Assembly (NCBI GenBank): GCA_009908915.1
Contig: JAAAOJ010000034.1
Location: 1-64,000 of the forward strand
Reading direction: 5' to 3'
Length of the DNA stretch: 64,000 nucleotides
Source: Planctomycetota bacterium
GTDB taxonomy: Bacteria > Planctomycetota > Phycisphaerae > SM23-33
Both the position numbers and the translations under genes were made by a program. This document shows, piece by piece, positions 52,725 through 60,582 of the stretch (within the stretch, counting starts at the first letter, position 1; every line of letters begins with the position of its first letter). Under the pieces are notes generated by a model. That model saw nothing but the letters and a program-made list of their open reading frames with translations. It ran no database searches and was not told the DNA's origin.

Positions 52725-53492
52725 TTGAGCGACAAATCCTCACAATCACGATGGCTGCTTATCTTCCTGCTGCTTGTAGCGACGGGATCATTAATTGCCA
52801 TTATTGCCCTGCACGCAAATCAAGACCTGCAGTGGCTTGTGCAGATTCTTAGTGCGCCGTTTGTCGTCGCGTTGCTTGGAATAGTTGTGCAGGCCCTGTT
52901 GTGGGAACAACGCAAGCAGCATGAACAGTTCCAACAGGAGCGCGAGCATGCTCTACAGCTTGGAGCAGTGTCAGGCATTGCAGAGCGAGTCTTTGACGGT
53001 TATGCAGAGTTCTGTGAAGAATACCTAAAGGAACTTTACAACATAAACAAGAAGCTGGCTGAGGAAGGACCAAGCCCTGCATGCAAGGAATACGCAGATC
53101 AGTTGCGTGAGACTCGCCTAGGTAAACGCTATTACGCATGGATACCCGTTGAAATAGACCAAGGGCTTTCTGAACTCGAAGGACTTTTGTGGGGCATAGG
53201 TTTCAAGAATGAGACCATCAAAGAGATTAAGGAAAGTGGCTATTGGGGGGAACGGCACCACTTTCTAGTGGATCAGGTTTTCGAAGACTGGACGAAACTC
53301 ATGTATGGTAATGAGGAGCGAGTAGAAGAACCCGACATCGAGAATCGTGCATTGATTTCGAACGTGATGCTGAAACTGAAAGAGTACCTCGATGTTGAGC
53401 AACTGAACCGACTTAGACGAAGGCTGGTTGACAGGGCGATTTCGTCGGAAGGTGTCGGAGAACGGGCGGACGCGAGCTCCGAAGGAGCTTAA
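52725..53492 (+). CDS. Membrane protein with coiled coil, unknown, lower GC
   Basis: A 255-residue predicted protein starting at TTG 52725 with AGGAG upstream. Two hydrophobic segments (LLIFLLLVATGSLIAIIAL; FVVALLGIVVQALLWE) lead into a charged helix (EQRKQHEQFQQEREHALQL) and a soluble domain of ~170 residues. Codons are much richer in A and T than in neighbouring genes, which suggests horizontal origin. The last codons and the TAA stop (encoding ASSEGA) are the AGCTCCGAAGGAGCT palindrome of the repeat family. The original C-terminus may have been replaced when the repeat arrived. No known family. Confidence 0.65.
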   Translation: MSDKSSQSRWLLIFLLLVATGSLIAIIALHANQDLQWLVQILSAPFVVALLGIVVQALLWEQRKQHEQFQQEREHALQLGAVSGIAERVFDGYAEFCEEYLKELYNINKKLAEEGPSPACKEYADQLRETRLGKRYYAWIPVEIDQGLSELEGLLWGIGFKNETIKEIKESGYWGERHHFLVDQVFEDWTKLMYGNEERVEEPDIENRALISNVMLKLKEYLDVEQLNRLRRRLVDRAISSEGVGERADASSEGA

Positions 53493-53561
53493 CAGGAATA
53501 GCCGGGGGCGCAAGCCCCCGGGAGAGAGCATTAATTAAAGGGAGCCCCGAAGGGGCGGGAC
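53475..53561 (+). repeat. REP block, upstream direct copy
   Basis: Three palindromes in order: AGCTCCGAAGGAGCT (53475-53489); CAGGAATA followed by CCGGGGGC-GCAA-GCCCCCGG (53502-53521); and AGCCCCGAAGGGGC (53543-53556) plus GGGAC. The last hairpin ends nine bases before the transposase ATG. The same three palindromes recur in order at 54281-54368. Confidence 0.85.
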
Positions 53562-53564
53562 AGA

Positions 53565-53999
53565 ATGTCATACAGAGATATCAACCTGCATCTGGTCTGG
53601 GCGACGAAGGATCGCCGTCGCTGGCTGTCTGCCGAAATCATGGACAAGCTTTCACGATACTTGGCCGGCGCTGTCCGGAACATGGACGCTGAAGCCTATG
53701 CCATTGACGGTCCGGAAGACCATGTGCATCTTGCCGTTTCCCTGCCGCCCACATTGTCCGTTGCCGATTATGTCCGCGAATTGAAGGCCAATTCCTCGCG
53801 ATGGCTGAAAGATGAAGGCGTGGAGCATTTCGGATGGCAGGATGGATATGCGGGATTTTCCGTGTCACGGTCGGTGTTGCCCAAGGTGATCGCATATATT
53901 GAATCCCAACGGGAGCATCATACGGTAATGAGTTACGAAGACGAGATAAAGGCGTTGTTGGAGAAACACGGCATTGAATATCAGCCGCAGTACATATGA
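53565..53999 (+). CDS. IS200-type REP-associated tyrosine transposase (RAYT)
   Basis: A 144-residue HUH/Y1 nuclease. The histidine pair is HVH at 53-55 (DHVHLAVSLPP), and the probable nucleophile is Tyr111 in YIESQREHH. FGWQDGYAGFSVSRS is the classic Y1_Tnp signature. Such proteins cut and join single-stranded DNA at hairpins. Domesticated RAYTs are linked to spread of REP palindromes rather than to self-transposition. The flanking palindromes (87-88 bp blocks on each side) fit a RAYT/REP unit. The ribosome-binding site overlaps the GGGGC arm of the nearest hairpin. No IS200 left/right ends typical of full insertion sequences were assigned. Confidence 0.88.
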   Translation: MSYRDINLHLVWATKDRRRWLSAEIMDKLSRYLAGAVRNMDAEAYAIDGPEDHVHLAVSLPPTLSVADYVRELKANSSRWLKDEGVEHFGWQDGYAGFSVSRSVLPKVIAYIESQREHHTVMSYEDEIKALLEKHGIEYQPQYI

Positions 54000-54004
54000 A
54001 GTGT

Positions 54005-54102
54005 CGCCCCTTCGGGGCTCAGTGTTATTGGATCGCCAACCGTGGGCTCGCGCCCACGGTCTTTTGAGAAAATTCCTGTCCGGTCCCTTCGGGGCCCAAG
54101 AA
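54005..54102 (-). repeat. REP palindromes, inverted orientation, downstream of RAYT
   Basis: CGCCCCTTCGGGGCT (54005-54019) is the inverse of the AGCCCCGAAGGGGCG hairpin. Then CCGTGGGC-TCGC-GCCCACGG (54040-54059) is followed, after a short insert, by ATTCCTGTC. A GTCCCTTCGGGGCCC stem follows at about 54083-54097. Together this is an inverted, partly decayed counterpart of the block upstream of the gene. Confidence 0.7.
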
Positions 54103-54194
54103 GGAACGATCTCCACTATTCGGAGGTTTACAGAGATCTGAAACGAGCCACAACCAGCAACAATAAGAAAAGAGAAGCTACATATCGGCATTTC

Positions 54195-54217
54195 AGCTCC
54201 GAAGGAGCTTCATAGGA
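54195..54217 (+). repeat. Partial REP unit
   Basis: AGCTCCGAAGGAGCT at 54195-54209 followed by TCATAGGAATA. The second CG-rich stem is missing. Confidence 0.65.
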
Positions 54218-54280
54218 ATAATGCAGAGCATCATTGAGAATAGACGGCTGCGGAAGTGCATAAACGCGAACCGGCTTCTT

Positions 54281-54368
54281 AGCTCCGAAGGAGCATGACA
54301 GGAATAGCCGGGGGCGCAAGCCCCCGGACAGCGGCCCCATTTTGGAAAGAGCCCCGAAGGGGCGAGAC
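54281..54368 (+). repeat. REP block, downstream direct copy
   Basis: AGCTCCGAAGGAGCA (54281-54295), CAGGAATA and the stem CCGGGGGC-GCAA-GCCCCCGG (54308-54327), then AGCCCCGAAGGGGC with GAGAC (54350-54368). It is the same order, spacing and orientation as 53475-53561. It lies just before DUF58, which has lost any Shine-Dalgarno sequence. Confidence 0.85.
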
Positions 54369-54398
54369 GAATCAACGAAACAACGAACTGACATTCGC

Positions 54399-55358
54399 AT
54401 GGCGGACAACACACGACAAACTGAGCGCGACGAGCTGCTGAAGTACCTTGATCCGAAGGTGCTCAACAAGATTACGCGGCTGGACTTGCGGGCGCGGCAC
54501 GTGGTGGAGGGCTTCATCAGCGGCCTCCATCGGAGCCCGTTCCACGGGTTCTCCGTGGAGTTTGCCAGCCACCGCGAGTACTCCCCCGGCGATGACATCA
54601 AGCACATCGACTGGAAGGTCCAGGCCCGCACCGATCGCTTCTACATCAAACAGTACGAGGAGGAGACCAACCTCAAGGCCACCTTTCTCGTCGATGCCAG
54701 CGAGTCGATGCGATACGGCGAGAAGGCCCGCAAGGGCAGCGACGGCCTGAGCAAGTACGCCTATGCTTGCACGGCGGCGGCCAGTCTGGCCTTCCTGCTG
54801 CAGCAGCAGCAGGACGCCGTTGGGCTGGGCGTTTTCGACGAGGACCTGCTCCAGTACCTGCCCGCCTCGGCCAGCCCGCAGCAGTTGCGGACGATGGTCC
54901 ACGCCATGGACGTCGTCGAGCCGAACAAGAAGACGTCCCTGGAGCATATCTGCCACTCGCTTGCCGAGAAGATTTCCCGACGCGGGCTCGTGTGTCTGAT
55001 CAGCGATCTCTTCGTAGATCTCGACGGCGTGATCCGGGCGCTCGAGCACTTCCGCCACTACGATCACGAAGTGCTCGTGCTGCACGTTATGGATGCCGAC
55101 GAACTGAAGTTCCCGTTCCAAGGCACGACGATGTTCCGCGGCCTGGAGGCGCTGGGGCGCGTTACCATCGAGCCGCGTGCCCTGCGCGAGGCCTACCTCA
55201 AGGAAGTGCGGGGCTTCTGCCACGAGGTCAAGCGTCGCTGCGTGGCGGGTCGCATCGACTACAAACTGATATCGACGGCCGACCGTCTGGACGCGGCCCT
55301 GTGTGCGTTCCTGGCCGCCCGAGCCGCGGCTGTGAGAAAATCCTCCGCGAAAAGATAG
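54399..55358 (+). CDS. DUF58 protein with VWA-like fold
   Basis: A 319-residue cytoplasmic protein. The DUF58 signature HGFSVEFASHREYSPGDDIKHIDWKVQART lies near 48-77. A VWA-like core follows, with FLVDASESMRYG (MIDAS DxSxS) near 102-113 and LISDLFVD near 203. DUF58 proteins are the standard partners of MoxR ATPases. The ATG at 54399 starts at the usual point, but no ribosome-binding site precedes it, perhaps because the repeat insertion removed the native leader. Expression must now start within the insert or be read through from moxR. Confidence 0.92.
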   Translation: MADNTRQTERDELLKYLDPKVLNKITRLDLRARHVVEGFISGLHRSPFHGFSVEFASHREYSPGDDIKHIDWKVQARTDRFYIKQYEEETNLKATFLVDASESMRYGEKARKGSDGLSKYAYACTAAASLAFLLQQQQDAVGLGVFDEDLLQYLPASASPQQLRTMVHAMDVVEPNKKTSLEHICHSLAEKISRRGLVCLISDLFVDLDGVIRALEHFRHYDHEVLVLHVMDADELKFPFQGTTMFRGLEALGRVTIEPRALREAYLKEVRGFCHEVKRRCVAGRIDYKLISTADRLDAALCAFLAARAAAVRKSSAKR

Positions 55359-55418
55359 AACCTCGTAGCCCGTGACCTGGAACCCGGTTCCTGGCTACCG
55401 GCTACTGGATACGACATT

Positions 55419-57716
55419 ATGCCGTTTTTGCATCCATTATTGTTTTGGCTGGGTGTGGGCGGGATTTCGATCCCGGTCCTCATCCACATTCTCAACCGGC
55501 GACGTTCCCGCATCGTCGACTGGGCGGCCATGCGATTCCTGATCGACGCGCTGCGGAAGAATCGCCGCCGCTTGCGGATCGAGGAACTGATCCTTCTGGT
55601 CCTGCGCTGCCTGATCATTCTGCTGCTGGGCTTCGGGCTGGCGAGGTTCAGCGGCTGCGGCGCCGTCGACGCTCTCGGCGTCGGCAACGGCGGGCGGGCG
55701 GCCGTCTTCATTGTCGACGACAGCTACTCCATGGGCCAATCGCGCGGCGACAGCACCGCCCTCGGCATGGCCCGCGCCGACCTGGCTACCGCCCTCGAGC
55801 CGATGACCGCGCGCGATCAGGTCGGCATTCTGCTGACGAGTCATCCCGAAGCTCCCGTGGCCTTCTTTCCGTTCGGTACGCTGTCCGATCCGGCCACGCT
55901 GACCGAGCGGCTTGATGCGATCCAGCCGAGCGACCGTCGCACGCGGCTCGTCGATGCGATGCAGACCGCGGCCGAGTGGTTCGAAGGCATCGAGTCCGGC
56001 GACCGCCGCCTGTATCTCATGAGCGACATCCGCCGCGTCGACGTAACGGCCGCCGCCGACGTCGAGGCCCTCCGGGATGCCTACTCACGCCTGAGCGAAC
56101 TTGGCGTGAAGGTCGTCGTCATGGACTACGGCAAGGACGCCCGTCGCAACCTGACGCTCGAACGCATCGAACTGGTTGACCGGTTCGCCGCGGCGGGCAA
56201 GAGTGCCTCCATCCGCATCGCCGTCCGCAACCACGGCGGCGAGACCGTCCGCGATACCGAAATCCAGATCCGCGCCACCTTCACCCGAAACGGCGAGACC
56301 AAAACCGTCAAGCTGCCCGTCCTGGCCATGCCGACCATAGCGCCCGGGGAGGTCTGGCAGACGACTTTCGATTACACGCCCGAGGAAGCGGGCTCGACGG
56401 TTATCGCCGCCGAGTTGCCCGCCGACGAACTGCCCGGCGACAACGCCGCCCGGCTGGCCCTCGACGTCCGCGAGGCCATCCGCGTCCTGATCATCGATGG
56501 CAAGCCCGCCACCAGGCTGCCGGAGGATGCCGCCAGCTACTTCCTGCGGATCGCCCTCGATCCGACCGGCCGCGGCGAACATGGCTTCGACGTGGACGTG
56601 ATGACCCAGGCGGAGCTTGCCACCGTCGACTTCCGTCCGTATCATGTCGTCTTCCTGCTGAATGTATCGAGTTTCCCACTCCAGCCGGCCCGCACCGGCG
56701 ACGAGTCGGACGCCGACGTCGACGAATACCCGTCCCTGACGGACTTGGAGCAGTTTGTCCGCGATGGCGGCGGCGTGGCCATCTACACCGGCGACCGCGT
56801 CGACACCGGCTTCTACAACGGACGTATGTACGCCAACGGGCGCGGCCTTTCGCCGCTGCCCATCCATGCCGCCGAGGGCGACCCGGACGACCGCGGCACG
56901 TTCATCCGGATGGATCCCGAAAGCATCAGCCCGGCCGTGGCGATGGGTTTCTTCGACGGCGAGGCGGCCGCGCTGACGCAACTGATCCGTTTCTTTGCTT
57001 TCACGCCCGCCGACGACGAGGCTCTGGCCGCCGTGCCCGGCGACGCCGAGGTGCCCATCATCGAGGTGCGCTTCAACGATCCGGAAAAGCACCCGGCCGT
57101 CGTCAGTCGCTCCCTCGGCCGGGGCCGGTGCGTCATGATCTACTCGACGGCCTCGCTTGCCTGGAACGACTGGGCGCTCGATGCCGTCGACAGCGTGCAG
57201 GGCCTGTACGTGCTGTTCGTGGCCGACCTGGCCGAGTCGCTCGCCCGCGGCCAGCGCGACGACGACACGCGCCCCGTCGGCGCGACGATCCACTACGACC
57301 TCAGCGGCGCCCTGCGGGATGCAGTCGTCACGCTACGGCCGCCGGCCGTCGGTGCCGACCTGGTGACCCTCGCGCCGCAGCGCGACGGTGGGCAGCTCGC
57401 CGTCGCTTACAGCCGGGCCGACGAGGCCGGCATCTACCACCTGCAGTTCGACCTGCCGGGCGGCTCGCAGCGGTCCGTGCTCTTTGTCCGTAACGTCGAC
57501 CCGGTCGAGGGCGATCTGGCTGCGGCCACCGAAGTTGACCTGGATACCGCCCTGGGCGACACCGAATACGTTTACGTCGACCGCTCCGAGCCCGACCGCG
57601 GCGATATTGCCCGCGCCGGCGAGCGCAAGGAATACTGGATGTGGGCCATCGGGGCGTTGCTGGCCTTCTTGGCGATGGAAGGCTACCTTGGCCGTAAGTT
57701 CGGCCACTGGAGCTGA
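55419..57716 (+). CDS. BatA/VWA-domain membrane protein
   Basis: A 765-residue protein. The BatA N-terminal region (residues ~1-80: LHPLLFWLGVGGISIPVLIHILNRRR, DWAAMRFL, then a second transmembrane helix) leads into a VWA domain with MIDAS FIVDDSYSMGQS near 98-109. A CARDB/Ig-like segment lies near 235-345 (IRIAVRNHGGETVRDTEIQI). A glutamine-amidotransferase-like region (VLIIDGKPATRLPEDA...) follows near 350-600, and a C-terminal transmembrane helix ends it. It probably presents its VWA domain outside the cytoplasm as a partner of MoxR/DUF58. No Shine-Dalgarno is evident before the ATG. Confidence 0.92.
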   Translation: MPFLHPLLFWLGVGGISIPVLIHILNRRRSRIVDWAAMRFLIDALRKNRRRLRIEELILLVLRCLIILLLGFGLARFSGCGAVDALGVGNGGRAAVFIVDDSYSMGQSRGDSTALGMARADLATALEPMTARDQVGILLTSHPEAPVAFFPFGTLSDPATLTERLDAIQPSDRRTRLVDAMQTAAEWFEGIESGDRRLYLMSDIRRVDVTAAADVEALRDAYSRLSELGVKVVVMDYGKDARRNLTLERIELVDRFAAAGKSASIRIAVRNHGGETVRDTEIQIRATFTRNGETKTVKLPVLAMPTIAPGEVWQTTFDYTPEEAGSTVIAAELPADELPGDNAARLALDVREAIRVLIIDGKPATRLPEDAASYFLRIALDPTGRGEHGFDVDVMTQAELATVDFRPYHVVFLLNVSSFPLQPARTGDESDADVDEYPSLTDLEQFVRDGGGVAIYTGDRVDTGFYNGRMYANGRGLSPLPIHAAEGDPDDRGTFIRMDPESISPAVAMGFFDGEAAALTQLIRFFAFTPADDEALAAVPGDAEVPIIEVRFNDPEKHPAVVSRSLGRGRCVMIYSTASLAWNDWALDAVDSVQGLYVLFVADLAESLARGQRDDDTRPVGATIHYDLSGALRDAVVTLRPPAVGADLVTLAPQRDGGQLAVAYSRADEAGIYHLQFDLPGGSQRSVLFVRNVDPVEGDLAAATEVDLDTALGDTEYVYVDRSEPDRGDIARAGERKEYWMWAIGALLAFLAMEGYLGRKFGHWS

Positions 57717-57807
57717 GCGGACCACCCGGCCGCCCGGCCCAACCAGCCGGACGACGTACGAACACGAACATGTCGACACTGGAAGATAGAACGGCGAACG
57801 AATCACG

Positions 57808-60525
57808 ATGACGCGTTTTCTTGAATGGCTGCTGAACCTCGAATCCGGTCGACTGGCCGGCGGGGAATGGCGTATCGGCCTTGTCGCCGATTACAACAAC
57901 TATGTCCGCCTCGGGCTTTTTGTGCTCCTGGGCGTACTGGTCTGGCTGACCGTGCGCAACTACCGCCGGGAGGGCGAGGTCCGGCCGCGCATCAAGAAGC
58001 TGCTGGCCGCCATCCGCATTACGGTCATCGCGCTGGTCATCGCGATTCTCTTCCAGCCGGCCGTGGTCCTGCGCGTCACCGAGACGCTCTACAGCTCGGT
58101 ACTGGTCCTCGTCGACAACAGCATGTCGATGCGATACGCCGACCGCTACGCCGCTGAAGACCAGGCCGAAGCGCGGGAGGCATTGCAGCAGTCCTTGCCC
58201 GCCGGGACTCGCCTCGCCGAGACATCCCGCATCGATATCCTGCGTCGCCAGCTTGGCGGCTCGGACAGCGTGCTCAACCGCCTGGCCGAGAATCACCCGA
58301 TCGAGATCTTCCGTTTCAGCACGAGTGAGCCCGGTCGACAGGCCTACACCGACATCATCGGCTCGATCCCGCTGGCCGGGCGGTTGTCCGCTATGTGCGG
58401 TGCTGCAGCACCGGCCGATGCTGCATCCGCTGCGTCCGCCGAGGCGACCGCACCGGGAACCGGTGAGGCAGTCTCGCCCGCAGATGCGAAGGGCGCCTCG
58501 CCGCTGGCAGCGCTCGATGCCGACGGCTACGAGACGAACCTCGCCTCAGCCATCCGCGACGCACTGGACCGCTTCCAGGGCCGACGCATCGGCGCACTGG
58601 TGGTCGTCAGTGACGGCCAACCTACCCAGCCCGGCTGGGCCGTCCGGCTCGATGCCGCCCGCGACTATGCCGAACAACGCGGCGTGCCGCGCCTGGCCGT
58701 CCTCGTCGGTGACCCGACGCCACCGAAGAACATGGCCGTCGTCGCCGTCCGTGCCCCGCGCGAGATTCGCCGCAACAGCGAAACCGAGGTTCAGGTGCTG
58801 CTCTCGCACCGCAACCTCGGCGGTGAGAAGGCCGACGTTGCCGTCTACGCCCGCAAGATCGAAGACGGCTGGCCGGAGGATATCACGCGGCTTTCACCGC
58901 TGGCGACCGAGAACGTCACGTTGATCGACGCCGACGAAGACAGCCACCGGGCCACCCGCGTCAGCCAGACCGTCGCCCTGACCTTTACGCCCGAGGAACT
59001 GGGCGAGTACGTCTACCGGGCCGTCGTCAAGCCGCGACCGGACGAACTGACCGACGAGGACAACACCGCCGACGCCTTCGTGAAGGTTTCCGACGACAAG
59101 ATCCGCGTGCTGCTGGTCAGCGGCGACGCCGGCTGGGAGTACCAGTACATTCGCAACTACTTCCTGCGCCAGCCGGATCTGTATCGCCTGAGCGTCTGGC
59201 AGCAGAACGCCGACCCCGAGGTCAACCAGTCCGCATCGACCGGCATGAAGCTCACGCGACTGCCGCGAACGCTGAAGGAACTCATCGACTCGGGCGAGAC
59301 ATCCGATGCACCGGCCCCGCCAACCGAGCCGGCTGGCGAGGACGGTGAAGCAACGACCGCAGAAGCGGGCGAGGCCGGGGACGCCGTCCCGCCGGGCTAT
59401 CACGTGGTGATCCTCTACGACCCCATGCCGACGAAGGACGGCTTCGACACCGAGTTCATCGAGCTGCTCAAGCAGTTCGTCACCGTTCATCGCGGCGGGC
59501 TCTGCTACATTGCCAGCAACAAGCACAGCTTCGATGTGCTGAGCGACCCGGCCGCCAAACCGCTGGCCGACCTGTTGCCGGTGAAGCTCGCCCGTAATGA
59601 ACTCGACGTGCGGCGGATCATCCAGGAGGGTGTTCCCGACGCCCTGCCGGTACACCTGACGAGCTACGGCGCCGACCACCCGGTGACCAAGCTCGTCAGC
59701 TCCAGCGACGACAACCGCCGCATCTGGAACATTCTGCCCCCGGTCTACTGGGCCCATGCGATCGCTCGCCGCAAGCCGGCCGCTCGCGTGCTGGCCGAGA
59801 ACCCCGTGCGAAGCACGCAATTGCGCGGCGAGGCCGAGCCGCTGGTGGCCGTTCAGGCCGCCGGCAGCGGACGCGTGGTCTATGTGGGCTTCGATGAAAC
59901 CTGGCGGTGGCGGTTCGTGGACGACGGCTTCTACCACCGGCGGTTCTGGGGCAACATTGTCCGTTACCTGGCGCCGCTGAATGCCCGGCAGGTCATCATT
60001 ACCGCCGGCGGCGACCGCTTTAGCGCAGGCCAGAAGATCACGCTCGAAGTCGAGGCCTTCGACAAGGAATTCAAGCCGCGGACCGAGCCGACCTTCACCA
60101 TACGCATGGTCGACACGAAAACCGGCGAGGCCGTCGAGCATGAACTGGCGGCCATCGACAACCGCCCGGGCCAGTACACCGCGACCATCGTCGCCTCGCG
60201 AACCGGCACGTTCGATCTGACGGCCGCCGACGATACGATCGATCCGTCGCAGGTTGCCGGCAAGCAGATTGTCATCGAACTGCCGCAGGCCGAGTCTCAG
60301 CGAACGGAGGCCAACCGACGGGTGATGGAGAAGCTCGCCTCGAAAGAGGAATATCTGCTCGGCATCGAAGACGTCAAACACCTTGCGGATCTGATTCCGC
60401 CGGGGCAGTTGGAGGCCGTCGAGTACGAGCGGCACGCGCTGTGGGACACCGTGCCCGTGTGGGTGCTTATCGCGGTATTGCTGGCGGTCGAGTGGTTCCT
60501 TCGCAAGCGGAACAACATGGCGTAA
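57808..60525 (+). CDS. Large VWA / amidotransferase-like membrane protein
   Basis: A 905-residue protein. Two N-terminal transmembrane helices (~32-50 and ~70-88) are followed by a VWA-like domain with MIDAS LVDNSMSMRYAD near 107-118 and VVVSDGQPTQPGW near 265. Ig-like strands lie near 310-430, and a class I glutamine-amidotransferase-like domain (VLLVSGDAGWEYQYIRNYFL near 433-452) runs onward to ~740. A C-terminal helix (VWVLIAVLLAVEWFL) ends in a basic tail. It is similar in plan to the preceding gene and likely acts with it. Confidence 0.88.
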   Translation: MTRFLEWLLNLESGRLAGGEWRIGLVADYNNYVRLGLFVLLGVLVWLTVRNYRREGEVRPRIKKLLAAIRITVIALVIAILFQPAVVLRVTETLYSSVLVLVDNSMSMRYADRYAAEDQAEAREALQQSLPAGTRLAETSRIDILRRQLGGSDSVLNRLAENHPIEIFRFSTSEPGRQAYTDIIGSIPLAGRLSAMCGAAAPADAASAASAEATAPGTGEAVSPADAKGASPLAALDADGYETNLASAIRDALDRFQGRRIGALVVVSDGQPTQPGWAVRLDAARDYAEQRGVPRLAVLVGDPTPPKNMAVVAVRAPREIRRNSETEVQVLLSHRNLGGEKADVAVYARKIEDGWPEDITRLSPLATENVTLIDADEDSHRATRVSQTVALTFTPEELGEYVYRAVVKPRPDELTDEDNTADAFVKVSDDKIRVLLVSGDAGWEYQYIRNYFLRQPDLYRLSVWQQNADPEVNQSASTGMKLTRLPRTLKELIDSGETSDAPAPPTEPAGEDGEATTAEAGEAGDAVPPGYHVVILYDPMPTKDGFDTEFIELLKQFVTVHRGGLCYIASNKHSFDVLSDPAAKPLADLLPVKLARNELDVRRIIQEGVPDALPVHLTSYGADHPVTKLVSSSDDNRRIWNILPPVYWAHAIARRKPAARVLAENPVRSTQLRGEAEPLVAVQAAGSGRVVYVGFDETWRWRFVDDGFYHRRFWGNIVRYLAPLNARQVIITAGGDRFSAGQKITLEVEAFDKEFKPRTEPTFTIRMVDTKTGEAVEHELAAIDNRPGQYTATIVASRTGTFDLTAADDTIDPSQVAGKQIVIELPQAESQRTEANRRVMEKLASKEEYLLGIEDVKHLADLIPPGQLEAVEYERHALWDTVPVWVLIAVLLAVEWFLRKRNNMA

Positions 60526-60582
60526 CGGGCGTCCAAGCCCTCAGGCCGGCCGAGCGACGCCGGCGAGACAGACAGGGACAAC

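Larger units (their letters stand above)
52680..54398. mobile_element. Insertion splitting the moxR-DUF58 operon
   Basis: moxR and its DUF58 partner normally lie next to each other. Here about 1.7 kb intervenes, containing a lower-GC membrane-protein gene, an IS200-type transposase and five or more palindromes. Two ~88-bp blocks of palindromes (53475-53561 and 54281-54368) are direct repeats. The 14-base sequence around CGGAGTTATGAAT is duplicated in tandem at 52687-52713 just after moxR. I see no single clean target duplication bounding the whole insert, so it may have been built in steps. Confidence 0.6.

Noticed and set aside
53475-54368. CRISPR-like array suggested by repeated hairpins near 53.5-54.4 kb
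   Set aside because: The repeats are irregularly spaced, face both ways, differ in content and surround a Y1 transposase. There are no cas genes or uniform spacers, so REP palindromes explain them.
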